64,000 nt of DNA, taken from NCBI RefSeq assembly GCF_046630445.1, contig NC_092334.1:106946501-107010500 (forward strand), written 5' to 3'. The notes below the pieces were generated by a model. The model made no database searches and was not told the DNA's origin. It was given only the letters and a program-made list of their open reading frames with translations. Numbering within the stretch: the stretch's first letter is position 1; every line of letters starts with the position of its first letter. The DNA is from Rutidosis leptorrhynchoides. Its lineage: Eukaryota > Streptophyta > Magnoliopsida > Asterales > Asteraceae. A program made the translations under genes and the position numbers. Positions 48,501-59,667 of the stretch are shown one piece after another.

Positions 48501-50607
48501 AGAAGGAAAATAATAAAAGCAATATCGCTATGTAAGATAGTAGTTATAGTTGTTGAGCCATGCAATATGCCCACTGAGAACTTCAAAAGCGCTCTAAATG
48601 TTAAGTAAGCATGAAAGGCATCCAAAGCAAGTCCTAAATACTTTGATAGCAAAAAGATTGGCTAAAACCCCCAGCAGTATTTCATAAGTTTAGACATTGA
48701 AACAAACCAATAACCAATAAGTACACACCCAAAATCTGTTGCGCAAGAAGATATAAGCAAAAAAAGAGGAAATTGGGTCACGATAGAAGAAAGGAGCACA
48801 GATCGTTCGCATTCACACACACATATTACAACCACAAAAAGGTTCGGTGTGTAAGAAAGAGATAGAAGTTACAGAAAGTACCGAAAAAGTATGACAATTT
48901 ACATAAATACCTACAATACATGTAGCTCCAACATCATCCAGATCTCTTCTTGCATCAAATTTTAAGTCCGAACCAACAGAAATCCACCTGAAATCATCAC
49001 AATTAGAATTACCACTGCAAAATATAGAACACGCTGCCAAACATTCAAAGATCACTCTGGCAACATTAAACGTACACAACCACCAACCAAGACCTTACAA
49101 TGCTTTTCTCCTCCCATGGTGCCAATTCTCCCAAATTAACCCAGCAATTGTACGACCTTTGCCAACACCAGCTCCATCTCCAAGAAAAAATCCTGCCCTG
49201 CTGCCATTTTGAAGATGTTGCATGTGTCTCTGTGAAGAAAAAATAAAGCAAATTAAACAAAGAGTAAATACAAGTTCATAATTAACTAATTAAGTTATAT
49301 AGCCAACCTGGCAGGCATAAATTAGTGTCTCGATCTGCAAGCAAGATAAAGCTTTTGTAGATTCCAAGTTATCTTTGGTTTGAAGATCATATGTGGGTTC
49401 AGGGGGCTGCACCGCAGATAAGGACGATGTTTCCACAATAGGATCCGGATGTGGAGGACCAATAGACACCTTTGGTGGACGCTGCATTTCAATAACGTAT
49501 AAAGATAAACACATAGAATAAGAAACCATGCATGAGAGAAGCTTAAGTGAACAACAAAAACTCACATAGTCCATAAATGTTTCCCCCACAACGCCTCCAC
49601 CATCTTCTTCTCGTTCCACGTCAATAGCTACCTGAAAGAGTTTAACTCATCATGTGAGACTTTATAGTAATTAAAAAACTAAGCTAAGACTGCCACCTGC
49701 GTGTTTCTACTTCCTTTTTTATTTGTATAATCAGACACACTATAAACAAAATTTTTTGAACTTCCAATCGTATATTCATAAAAACTCCAACGTCACTACA
49801 CTGGCAGCACATATACATAGCTAAAGAGTCAAAAACCAGAGTTAATGCTGGATACCCAAAGGATACTATTTACCGATTAAATTTCTATTTTCATCCGAAA
49901 CAGCAACCAACCTTACTTTATTAAGTTTCTTATAATAAAGCATCCGTAAAACCAAATCAAAAACTTCTATATAGCTCTAAAGCTATTGCATAAATGCTAA
50001 ATTGTAATCGATAAGTGCAACTACAAATGCATTTCATAAGTATGAACAAAAATTAAACCCTAATATTCAACAAATTCTTTCCAACTAGCAAATTAGGTCA
50101 AAATTGCATATAAAGTTACACATACATAAATACATCAAAACCTTACTAATAAATGTATAATTAAATTTGTATGCATATGAATTAATAAAAGGTAAAGAGC
50201 GTATGTTAAAATACCTCGTTGACTTCCTCAGGAGGTGGAGGATAAAACTGTTTAATCCTAGACAGATCAACAGCAAGTTCCATTTTACACTGAGGGCACG
50301 CAAATCGTGATAAACCATGAGGAACATTAAGTATCGCCTTACAATTCGCACACGGCAATTGGATCTTACTCGGATCGATACCGTGAGCCGGCACTTGTGA
50401 CGGCATCCGCATCAGCTCCGGCGGCAGCATTTGTGGTAACTGACACGTAGGACATACAAACTCGGTCAGACCTGGACCGACGGTCAGTATCATCCGACAA
50501 CCAGCGCAACGAACTTGACAACCGCCGGGAGTAAGGAGCGGCGGCGGACGTGGTGGCGGTGGTTGTGCGAGCGGAAGAGACGGTGTAACCGGTGGTGGTT
50601 GCGTCAT
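39308..50607 (-). CDS. FGT1: FORGETTER1 / Strawberry notch homologue, intact 32-exon gene
   Basis: The encoded 1239-residue protein is a nuclear helicase-like regulator. In Arabidopsis, FGT1 keeps heat-induced genes active by working with chromatin remodellers (established for the family). The Pro-rich N-terminus carries two LSD1-type zinc ribbons (Cys 34/37/52/55 and 86/89/104/107). A Walker A motif G-x-G-A-G-V-G-K-G has its Lys at 235, and the DEAD-type box reads D-E-C-H (340-343). An acidic linker precedes a split PHD finger (Cys 642/645, 657/660, His 665, Cys 668, 683/686). Motif [10 protein letters not shown] is at 835-842, and the Strawberry-notch C-terminal domain ends W-V-Q-E-I-D-D. 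All key residues are present, all introns are GT-AG, and exon lengths sum to 3720 nt in one frame. The start is the first ATG before the Pro-rich segment. Confidence 0.95.
39491..39558. repeat. Compound microsatellite (TG)n(AG)n in the last FGT1 intron
   Basis: About 13 TG units are followed by about 20 AG units. On the gene strand this gives an intron that begins GTCTCTCTCT, so the repeat starts at the splice donor itself and continues into ACACAC. Confidence 0.95.
42149..43478 (-). mobile_element. TRIM-like non-autonomous LTR element in an FGT1 intron
   Basis: Identical 117-bp direct repeats (42149-42265 and 43362-43478) bound a 1330-bp unit. On the minus strand each repeat starts TGTTAGAGTATTAG, has a TATA box (complement of 42170-42177 and 43383-43390) and contains TTAGGGTTT twice. 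A PBS-like TGGTATTAAGAGCAG is the complement of 43346-43360, and a polypurine tract GCGGGGGAG precedes the 3' repeat. No coding capacity is seen: the interior is full of poly(A)/poly(T) runs. The outer LTR end lacks the usual CA, and I see no matching 5-bp target duplication. Size and structure fit a TRIM or a short Copia derivative. Confidence 0.85.
46092..47754 (-). other. FGT1: Long FGT1 intron (1663 bp)
   Basis: AT-rich sequence between the exon encoding the D-E-C-H-containing region and the next exon. I see no clear repeat ends, target duplications or open frames of interest in it. Confidence 0.6.
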
Positions 50608-51204
50608 TTCAGTCGGTTAGTTAGTGTACGCAATTGTGATTGTGATTGTAATTGTATTGATTGATGATTATTGATGATGAAAATTGATTAGGATGAGAGA
50701 CGTACGGCGGTTAGTGACGGAGGAAACGTGGGTGAGGGAATTTGGGGGAAACTGAACGGAAATTGGGTTCGTGAAAGGAAGCGGCAAAAAAAGATTTGTG
50801 GGTGATCTAATTGGCGCCTATCACCCTTAGTTATTGCGCCCAAATTTACATTACTATAGTACGATTTTATAGAACCATCTTTAATTAATTATTTAGTTAA
50901 TTATGTAATTATGTTGTTTTTTAAAATGTTTCAAAAATCAATCCAAAAATCACTCAGTGAAATAAAATGACTATTTATGTGAGTCTTGGAGAATCAATCT
51001 CTCAACACCGATAAACGTGTGAATCCGATTGCGAAGGTGTTTGCAAGATCAGTTATTCAATATGTTTGTGGATACAAGAAGCTATGTAGGTTGTTAATGA
51101 TCGTGAAGTTATGGTCAGCCTCCTGTTTGGTGTTTAAATGAGATTCGAGGTGATTCGACGATTTAACCATAACTACTACTTGTATAAATACTTAATAGAT
51201 ACCT
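50608..51204 (-). promoter_or_regulatory. FGT1: FGT1 upstream region
   Basis: About 600 bp separate the FGT1 ATG from the Copia PBS region. The first 150 bp upstream contain repeated TTGTGATTGTGATTG-like words, as in a 5' UTR. No clear TATA box is visible on the minus strand, which is common for housekeeping-type plant genes. Part of this stretch may be a truncated 5' LTR of the Copia element. Confidence 0.4.
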
Positions 51205-51232
51205 TGTTGGGCTCGTCGAAGCTTCCAACAAT

Positions 51233-51244
51233 TGGTATCAGAGC
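51233..51244 (+). other. Primer-binding site of the Copia element
   Basis: TGGTATCAGAGC lies two bases after the CCAACA end of the 5' LTR remnant. Confidence 0.9.
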
Positions 51245-51403
51245 GGGTCGTTCGGGATCATTTCTAGTGGAGGAAATCGGTAAACGTTGGACGTTTACAT
51301 CGACTTGTTTTCACTAAGGCTCTAAGGGAGATTCTGTCGGAGCACAGTTAGGAACTGTGAAAGCTCGTCGGTCAGGGACCAAGCTTATTGGACATTGGAC
51401 GTC

Positions 51404-54400
51404 ATGATGGCAGATCTTGCAAGTACGAGCAGTGGTATCAAGAGTCTCAATAACCACAACTATGGTTATTGGCGGACTTGTATAGAATCCTACCTACAAG
51501 GACAGGATTTATGGGAAATAGTTGCTGGCAGTGACACAACGCCTCCACCGAAAGAAAATGCCGAAGCTTTGAGAAAATGGAACATCAAGGCCGGGAAGGC
51601 TTTATTTATATTGAAGACTACAATCGAGGAGGATCTATTGGAGCACATCCGTGACGAGAAAACACCAAAGGAAGCTTGGGAAACTTTTGAAAAGTTATTT
51701 TCAAAGAAGAATGAAGCACGCCTCCAGCTCTTGGAAAATGAGCTCGCAGGTATCTCACAAGGAAGTCTATCTATTTCTCAGTATTTCACCAAGGTGAAAT
51801 CTATTTGTCGTGAGATATCTCAACTTGCTCCTGAAGAGAAAGTGAGTGATGCAAGGATGGAGAGAATTATCATCCACGGCTTAAGGTTCGAGTATAACGG
51901 ATTTATAGCCGCTGTGAGAGGATGGCCTACTCAACCATCATTAATAGAGCTGGAGAATTTATTGGCTAATCAAAAGGCATTAGCCAAGCAGATGAATGAA
52001 GTAACCATAAAAGACGGAGAAGATGCACTCTTCACCAATAAGAAGAAAGCAACATCTCGAAGACAAGATGCAATGAAAGAAAGTCAGACATATGGATGGA
52101 AGAGTCACCCAAAGTCAAAAGGCAACACTTCAGGGGGAGCTCGGGGAGCTCAACAAGGAAGAAGAGATCATCGCCAACAATACGGGCAAAATGATAAGAG
52201 AAAGAATGGTGAATGCTTCAATTGTGGCAAGAAGGGTCATTTTGTTCGAGATTGTAGATTCCCCCAGAAGGCGAACTTTCGAAGGAAATGTGGCCGCTGC
52301 AAGAGATGTGAAGAAAGATGTCACATTCGAAGCAACCATTAATGAGGAAACATGGGATGCAGAAGCTGGACTCTCTGTTGAAGCTGACATAGATGATCAA
52401 GCTCTTACAACAACTTTAAAGTCAAAAATAAACTACAAAGATGATTGGATCATCCATTCTGGGTGCTCAAATCATATGACCAACGATGGGACAAAGCTGC
52501 AAGAAATGGAGGATTACAAAGGAAAGAGAGTCGTGTTGACAGCCGACAATTCAAGGTTATCTATTTCTCACATTGGAAAGACAATAATTCCAAATGAAGG
52601 AGGCTCTCATAAGCTCCAACTCGAGAAGGTGTATCTTGTCCCTGGCCTAAAGAAGAATTTACTGTCAGTACCACAATTAACAGCAGAAGGGAACTATGTG
52701 CTCTTTGGACCAGAAGATGTGTCCGTATTCAAGAGAGTGAAGGTGGTTGGCAATCCAATTATGCAAGGAAGAAGAATAGAGTCGGTCTATGTACTATCTG
52801 CTGAAACAACATATGTGGATAAGACTCGAAAGAATGAGACAGCTGATCTTTGGCATGAACGTCTTGGGCATGTGGGCTACAACAAGTTAAAGGAGATGAT
52901 GGTGAAACACATAGTAAATGGGCTTCCTCAAATTGATATCCGAACAAATACAATATGTGCTGGATGTCAATTTGGAAAAGCTCACCAATTGCCATTCAAG
53001 GAGTCACAACATCAGTCCAAGACACCACTAGAGCTCATACACTCAGACGTCTTTGGCCCAGTGAAACAAACATCACTTGGAGGAATGAAGTATATGGTGA
53101 CATTCATTGATGACTTCTCAAGGTATGTGTGGGTTTACTTCATGAAGGAAAAGTCGGAGACTTTTCAGAAGTTTAAAGAGTTCAAGAAGAAGATAGAAAG
53201 TGAGCTCAATAATAAGATTAGGTGCTTACACACAGATAATGGAGGAGAATATTTATCGAATGAGTTCAATATGTATCTTGAGAAGCACAGGATCAGAAGG
53301 CAATTAACTTGCCCTAATACTCCACAACAGAATGGAGTGGCAGAACGTAAGAATCGTCATCTTGCTGAAACTTGTCGAAGTATGCTTCATGGTAAGAATG
53401 TACCAGGAAGATTTTGGGCCGAATGTATGAGGACGGCTTCATACGTGATTAACAGACTCCCGCAAACAAAGTTGGGATATATTTCACCATATGAAAGATT
53501 ATGGAAGATCAAGCCAACCGTCAATCATCTCAAGGTTTTTGGATATGTATGCTACGTCTTCGTGCCAGATCATCTCCGAATCAAATTTGATAAGAAGGCA
53601 ATTCGATGCATTTTTGTAGGTTATGATGAATCAAGAAAAGGATGGAGATGTTGTGATCCAAATACTGGAAAGTGTTATACTTCAAGAAATGTGGTATTTG
53701 ATGAAGCTTCTTCATGGTGGTCACCTCAAAAGATGGAGCTTCCAGAATCTCACGGATTAGAAGAAGTTCCAAAAGAGAAAGAAGAACATAAAGAGCACAT
53801 ATCGGATCCAATTAAAGAAGGAGATGGATCGTACTCTTAGGAAACGAGTCCATGGAAAACTGGGGTACATCAATCTACATTCGAAGAGGTTCGTCCAAGC
53901 CAAATGGATGCCGAGGAGCATGCGCAAGAATTACGGAGATCAACAAGGTCGAGGCAACCTAATCCGAGGTATGCCAATGCTGCTCATGTGGATGAATCAA
54001 TACCTATTGAACCTTCCACTTATGAAGAAGCAGCACAAAGTCAAGAATGGCAGAAAGCGATGGAAGAAGAAATTAATGCACTAAAAGAAAACCAGACATG
54101 GAGTTTAGTTCCAAAGCCAAAAGATGTAAAACCAATATCTTGTAAATGGGTTTACAAGGTGAAGACTCGATCAGATGGCTCCATTGAAAGGTATAAAGCT
54201 CGACTTGTTGCTAGAGGTTTTTCTCAACAATATGGGCTGGATTATGAAGAAACGTTTAGTCCAGTGGCGAAGATCACAACAATTCGAGCTCTATTAGCTT
54301 TAGCCGCTAGCAAATCTTGGAAGCTGTGGCAGATGGATGTCAAGAACGCTTTCTTACATGGAGAACTTGACAAAGAAATTTATATGGAGCAACCAAGAGG

Positions 54401-55559
54401 CTTTGAGAACAAGTCTCATCCTGACCATGTCTGCAAATTAAAGAAAGCACTATACGGCTTGAAGCAGGCTCCAAGAGCTTGGTACGGGAAGATTGGCGAG
54501 TTCTTAGTACAAAGTGGTTTCACAGTTGCTCCTTCAGATTCTAGTTTATTTGTGAAACAAGATAAAGGAAAACTAGCCATAGTGCTAGTATATGTGGATG
54601 ATTTAATCATCACGGGAGATCACTATGAGGAGATCCAAAGAACAAGAGAGAATCTGTCTATCAGATTTCATATGAAGGAGCTTGGAGAACTCAAACATTT
54701 TCTTGGACTCGAAATAGAGCAGAAAAGAGAAGGATTATTTCTGGGACAATAGAAATATGCGCGAGATCTTTTACAAAAGTACGGAATGCTTAATTGCAAA
54801 CCTATCTCAACTCCGATGGATCCGAATACAAAACTACGAGCAGATGAAGGAAAAAGTCTTCAAGATGTTACCATGTATCGAAAGATGGTCAGAAGTCTTA
54901 TTTATCTCACATTAAGCCGACCAGATATATCTTATGCAGTTGGAGTGGTTAGTCGATACATGAGCAATCCGAAGAAGCCTCACCTTGATGTTGTACGACG
55001 CATCTTAAGGTATGTCAAAGGCACTATTAACTTTGGTATTTTATACAAGAAAACAAAAGAATGTCACGTAACTGGATATTGTGACGCCGATTACGCTGGA
55101 GACTATGATACACGACGGTCAACAACTGGATACATGTTTAGTCTTGGATCGGGAGTAATATCATGGTGCATCAAGAGACAACCAACAGTATCCTTGTCAA
55201 GCACTGAAGCAGAATATCGATCGGCAGCATCAGCAACACAAGAAATTATGTGGTTGAAGCAACTAATGGAAGATCTTCATCAATCAACAGATTATCAAGT
55301 AAAGCTTTTCTGCGATAACCTATCAGCTATTCGTCTAGCAGAAAATCCAGTATTTCATGCGAGAACAAAACATATAGAAGTGCACTATCACTATGTTCAC
55401 GAGAAGGTCCTTGAAGGAGAGATCAAGATGATGCCAACAAAGACAGATGAACAGGTTGCAGATATATTCACCAAGAGCCTAAGTAAACCGAAGTTTACAA
55501 AATTCAGAGAAGCACTTGGAATGGTCTGCAAGACATCGTTGGAAGAAAATTTGCATTGA
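51404..55559 (+). pseudogene. Copia gag-pol polyprotein, one frameshift and two in-frame stops
   Basis: Gag (51404-about 52260) has an L-N-x-x-N-Y-x-x-W entry and one knuckle, C-F-N-C-G-K-K-G-H-F-V-R-D-C. A one-base shift near the CCCCC run at about 52261-52265 separates Gag from the rest. Protease reads I-H-S-G-C-S-N-H where D-S-G is expected. Integrase has its zinc motif (H-x4-H ... C-x2-C) and the catalytic Asp-Asp-Glu set (H-S-D-V-F; H-T-D-N-G; N-G-V-A-E). A TAG at 53838-53840 interrupts the linker to RT, and a second TAG at 54750-54752 interrupts the end of RT. RT keeps Y-V-D-D and RNase H keeps its acidic residues (Y-C-D-A-D; S-S-T-E-A-E-Y). Frames before and after both stops agree, so these are point nonsense changes. 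Confidence 0.93.
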
Positions 55560-55566
55560 GGGGGAG

Positions 55567-56215
55567 AGCTTCGACGAGCCCAACACACCCACTATAGAGG
55601 ACCTAGACTATACTAGACTCACTACACCAACACTTTGACGTTGGTTAGCCTTTAATTTTATAAATCCTTAGTGCACAATGTACTTAGGCGACAGTGTCGA
55701 CCATATATCTTTAGGCGGTATAACCGACCATGTATTACTTAGGCGGCAGAGCCGACCATATAATAAGAACAACAAAAGTGCACTAAGAACTTAAACACAA
55801 ACTAAGGCTTGATCGGGAAACTTAACAAAAACACTTATATTAAATTACAATTACAATATTACTTACAAGCTTTCTCTTCTCTACTTTCGCTAACTCACAC
55901 TCTTCTTCTCTTCTTCACAACTCACTTCTTATTTCACTCTCACAACTTCACACAACACAAATGAAATCTCCTCCCATATTTATACTATTCCATGGAACAT
56001 TCTAGAACCTAGATATTTCCATGGATATATAAATATCTAGATATTTCTACAACCTACAAATATCTAGATTTTTCTTTTACATTTCAATTTCTAGATTTTT
56101 CTCTCATATTATAATATCTAGATATTTTCTTATACATATTAATATCTAGATATTTTACCCATATACATATACTAATTCCATATTATTCTAAATTTGCATT
56201 GTATTTTAACATACC
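55567..56215 (-). repeat. LTR-like segment in reverse orientation at the Copia 3' end
   Basis: It starts at 55567 with AGCTTCGACGAGCCCAACA, the exact reverse complement of 51205-51223. Read on the minus strand it has TCTAGATATTT repeats, a TATA box (complement of about 55975-55982), a long GA-rich leader, three related blocks of about 28 bp with GGTCGG...CGCCTAAG (complement of about 55684-55764), and finally TGTTGGGCTCG. This order is that of an LTR running right to left. The far boundary near 56215 is approximate. Confidence 0.5.
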
Positions 56216-57080
56216 TTATAACGGAAGGTTGACAATTATGACAAACCAACTGGCTCGCACGTACAATATAATGATATATTGTTGGGAGAATATAAGGCAA
56301 GTTGTAAATACAAAATGGATGCTTGATTTGAAACAAACAAAAATATAGTCGTGGACATTTATTATAAGACGGGTTAGTATTTACTAATCGTACGTTTCTT
56401 AACTATCAAATGTCAACACATTCGAGTTGTTATAATAATTAAGGACGCGACTGCGCATCATTACTATACAACTAATATAAACTATATAGCAAATACCAAC
56501 TAACTATTGATAAATGTTGCCTTAGGAAGGTTTCAAGGTACTTGCTTTGTGATTTTACATATATAATGTTTGTTGGTTACGTTTGTAATTATGTTTCTTT
56601 TTTCTTTTTTATGCTACTATCAGATTTGAACATTATTTCACATAAATTGTTTTGAAAATAGTTTTAGCTAAGTAATTGCATTTAATGGTGATCATATTTG
56701 TAAGGTGTGATGCTATTGCCACATAAAACCACGTGGTCCTCCCAATGAGCACATCATCAATGGTTATGTCATGTGATCTTCATCGTTAGGTTCCTCTAAA
56801 ATTGACTATGTTGAAGGTAATTTTTTACAAGAAAAATAAAAATAAGTAAAAAAATGTGCACATGAAGTGCATGATAAGGTGTACGTGGTTTATGGAGTTT
56901 GAATTTCGATAAAAATATGACAATTAAACGGCAAAAACGTAGTATATGATTTAGTTTTTTTAACAGTCGCATCTTATTAAAAAAATTTATTAATAATAAA
57001 TTAGAAGAGAATTACAGAGTCAAAGACGTCAAAGAGTTTTGTAATCAAGATACTTGGTGAATACGACTTTTAGTGTATAT
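56216..57080. other. Intergenic DNA, nothing recognised
   Basis: AT-rich sequence with no open frames of note and no clear repeat ends. Confidence 0.4.
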
Positions 57081-57083
57081 CTA

Positions 57084-57278
57084 CTATAATCTAATCAAAA
57101 GAACAAGAAACAATCTTATATAATGTGACATGTTATATATAATGTGAGCTTTTTTAAAGTTGTGCTCTTGAATGATGACCGAATTCACAAATCTCCAAAT
57201 AGTCCAAAATGTTGCTATTATAGTAAGTTTAAGAATCTTACTGATATTCCCTGTGAGTTTTGCATGGCTTCTAACCAA
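57084..57278 (-). pseudogene. Possible LINE 3'-domain fragment
   Basis: A 64-codon frame contains F-W-T-I-W-R-F-V-N followed by a hydrophobic segment. This resembles the W-x-x-W-x-x-R-N block near the C-terminus of plant L1-type elements. Upstream sequence on the same strand is broken by many stops. The match is short, so this stays tentative. Confidence 0.35.
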
Positions 57279-57389
57279 TTTCTAATTATCAAATATGTAG
57301 TCCATTTCGAAGCGAGACTATCAATCAGTCCATTATGTAATCTTGGTCCAAACTTGCGAAGCTATCTTGCAATGGATGAAAGTATGTGA

Positions 57390-58480
57390 TATCATCGGCA
57401 AGCCATTACAAGAAGATCATATAATATCATGAACATTAATATTCCTATGTATGAGATTTACCTTTGTGAGGAGCCGATTTAGAAACTTATTTAGGTTAAC
57501 GAATATTAAGAACGTATCTTAACTCGCTTGATAACTTAGAATTTTTTGTAAAAGGTATAATTTTGTATTGTGTCATATTTAGTTCGACTCGCATTTACTA
57601 AGATCGTTCACTTTCATAACTTACATAATTAAACATTTTAATTGTCACATGACACACTATAACATTACTCTTTACTCTATAAATTATATGGCACAAGATT
57701 TAAAACAATGTAAAACATAACCCTACCATTAAAGTTACTGTGTATATTTACAGTTTAAAAAAAAAAAAAAAAAAACAAAATAAAAAATGTTCAATGAACA
57801 AAATAAATACGGAGTAACAAGTAGGGACGCAAACTCTTTTTACTTTCACTCAGTTTGGCGTTTCACGGCAATAAGCAATACTGTAACAAGTACTTTCTAA
57901 ACAAGTAAATAAAGTAAAATTTCTAAACAAGTACTCTAAACTTCCTATGCTAATAGGCAGATTAGCAGACCCATCCAGTTTGTTTGCTTCGTAAAACACA
58001 TAACAAATTTTTATCTTTTACATGGCACCAGCTCTGTTGATAAAATACGGTTTGAAAAAACTACAACACTTGTATAATGTAGACTTACCCCCAAACAGTG
58101 ATATTTGAAAACTGACACAGATTATAAAAAAAGGAGTTAGACATAAAGTAGAAAAAAATCACCAACTCAATAACCAAAACATAACTCTGTATGGAAAAAT
58201 TGAGCAGCAACACACATCAACTTCGGTATCAATCAAGCATACAATTAGTGCCAAAACCAACCATAACTAGCTTCAATTTGAATGATAACGGTACAGGTAG
58301 TCAGGTACAGTTTACCGTTTACCTACCCATCAGAATGCCAAAACAACTTTCGACACAAGAAGCAGTTCCACAATCTTTACAACAATCAAAACAACTCTAT
58401 ACGGTCTACTTGTACAACTGAAGAGACTTGTGTCAAGATTCACAAGAAATTTACACAGAAAGCAAAGCAACTGCAGAATT
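57390..58480. other. Intergenic DNA downstream of the CUE-domain gene
   Basis: AT-rich, with a poly(A) run at about 57757-57775 and otherwise nothing recognised. The 3' UTR of the gene ending at 58481 must lie in its right part. The short forward frames at 58191-58524 have no recognised domain. Confidence 0.4.
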
Positions 58481-59667
58481 TTACTTGGAAGACGGTGTCT
58501 GGGTCCACCAACTGCCTTCATTAACAGCCACCTTCTTCAGTTTCTGAGATCCACCTTCACTAGATGATCCAGCTTCTGAAACGTCACCAATGTCTAACGT
58601 GTCTGGAAGATTCTCGGTGAAATCACCATTATGCAGCTGCATGAATTACAGATAATCAAGTCACTCAAAGAGGATGGCAATAATACAGGTTTGTATCAGT
58701 CCCTACTTATAATTTTTAAAAGTATACATGCTCCATATCACCATATATGTGTATGTATTACAAAATTCATTTTAAAAGGACAAAATATCAAAAATGATCC
58801 ATGTGGTTTGCATCAGAAATCACTGGTGGTAGTCCCTGAACTTTTTCCCGTCACCCATGGTCCCTGTGGTTTGCATTTGAATCACCCATGGTCCCCGTGG
58901 TTTGAATTTTGAATCACCGATGGTCCCTTGCATTTTTTTCGTCAAAGATGGTCCCTGAGATATGCACCACAAGGACCATTGGTGATTCAAAATGCAAACC
59001 ACGGGGACCATCAATGACGAAAAAAAAGTATAGGGACCACCAGTGATTTCTGATACAAACCACAGGGACCATCCGTGATATTTTGTCTTTCAAAAATTGG
59101 CTAAATGTCCTGTTAAAGGACGTCCACATATTAATAAGAGTGGAGTAAAAATTATATCAAATCGAAGACCACTTGCCATCTGCAAATACTATTTCACCGA
59201 GATAAAGATAAACACATCTATGTATGCGCACACACATTAGTACAAGTAAACACAAAATGTAAGGTGTCTGTGTGAAACCACATATAAAGCATGAAAGGAT
59301 ACATTCAAGAAACACTAAGTTATACCTCGAGTTGATTCAACATTTCAACTGTAGCTTCCATATCACCACCGCAAGCAGTATAGACACTAGAAAGAGACTC
59401 ATCAGATACACCAGAAAAAATCATCTGAAGATAAGCCAAATTCATATCATGATCAACATCCGAGGCTTGTTTTCCAGCTAACTCTGCGTAATGTGACGAT
59501 GAACCATAAGAGTCAAAATCAGAATGACCCTTAAGTTTCAAGCTATCGGGATTATCGAGCACAACAGCAGAAGCATCATAGCCTTTGCTTTCATCATCTG
59601 GCCCTCTTCTAGAGAGTGGAACGTATGAAGTAGCATATGGATTCAACGAAGATGCCCTTGCCTTCAT
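58481..59667 (-). CDS. CID5/CID6: PAM2 and CUE-domain protein, CID5/CID6 type
   Basis: Two coding exons (59326-59667 and 58481-58636) give 498 nt, or 165 residues plus stop. The first exon encodes a PAM2 motif, L-N-P-Y-A-T-S-Y-V-P-L-S (about residues 7-18), which binds the MLLE domain of poly(A)-binding protein. A CUE domain (about 74-114, M-N-L-A-Y-L-Q-M-I-F ... A-T-V-E-M-L-N-Q-L) of the ubiquitin-binding type follows. The second exon encodes an acidic, Ser-rich tail ending in a W-W-T-Q-T-P motif. Arabidopsis CID5 and CID6 have the same size and architecture. I cannot say which is the orthologue. Splice sites are GT-AG. The protein probably acts in the cytoplasm on mRNP or ubiquitin-linked processes. 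No lesion is seen. Confidence 0.92.
58779..59087. mobile_element. Foldback MITE in the intron of the CUE-domain gene
   Basis: About 309 bp with long imperfect inverted arms. It begins GACAAAATATC and ends GATATTTTGTC, and matching blocks such as ATCAGAAATCACTGGTGGT (left) and its complement (right) continue for over 100 bp. The flanks TTTTAAAAG and TTTCAAAAA agree at seven of nine positions, a possible decayed 9-bp target duplication of Mutator type. Each arm repeats the words ATGGTCCC and GTGGTTTG. Confidence 0.85.

Larger units (their letters stand above)
39308..50607 (-). other. FGT1: Exon map of FGT1 (coding parts, 5' to 3')
   Basis: 50215-50607; 49566-49631; 49308-49481; 49099-49229; 48911-48987; 48256-48437; 47755-47832; 45959-46091; 45739-45799; 45582-45663; 45367-45495; 45120-45263; 44935-45034; 44724-44855; 44537-44601; 44283-44455; 44077-44170; 43904-44001; 43690-43825; 43499-43605; 41692-41787; 41512-41599; 41314-41434; 41111-41222; 40911-41034; 40736-40813; 40531-40649; 40391-40441; 40184-40286; 39906-40034; 39560-39671; 39308-39339. 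Boundaries were set by GT/AG signals and by continuity of the protein family sequence. A shift of a base or two at some junctions is possible, but the total is a multiple of three. The longest introns are 46092-47754 and 41788-43498. Confidence 0.85.
51205..55585 (+). mobile_element. Ty1/Copia retrotransposon, nearly full coding length, disabled
   Basis: PBS TGGTATCAGAGC (51233-51244) lies just after the LTR-end-like block TGTTGGGCTCG...CCAACA (51205-51230). A Gag-Pol frame follows from 51404 to 55559 and then a polypurine tract GAGGGGGAG (55558-55566). All Copia domains occur in order: Gag, protease, integrase, RT, RNase H. The flanking LTRs are not a normal direct pair. Only the 26-bp end remains recognisable on the left, and the right side begins with a reversed copy of its first 19 bp. 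Confidence 0.85.

Noticed and set aside
58820-59129. Minus frames with repeated W-S-L and G-P-W words in the CUE-gene intron
   Set aside because: They are translations of the MITE's repeated GGTCCC/GTGGTTTG words.
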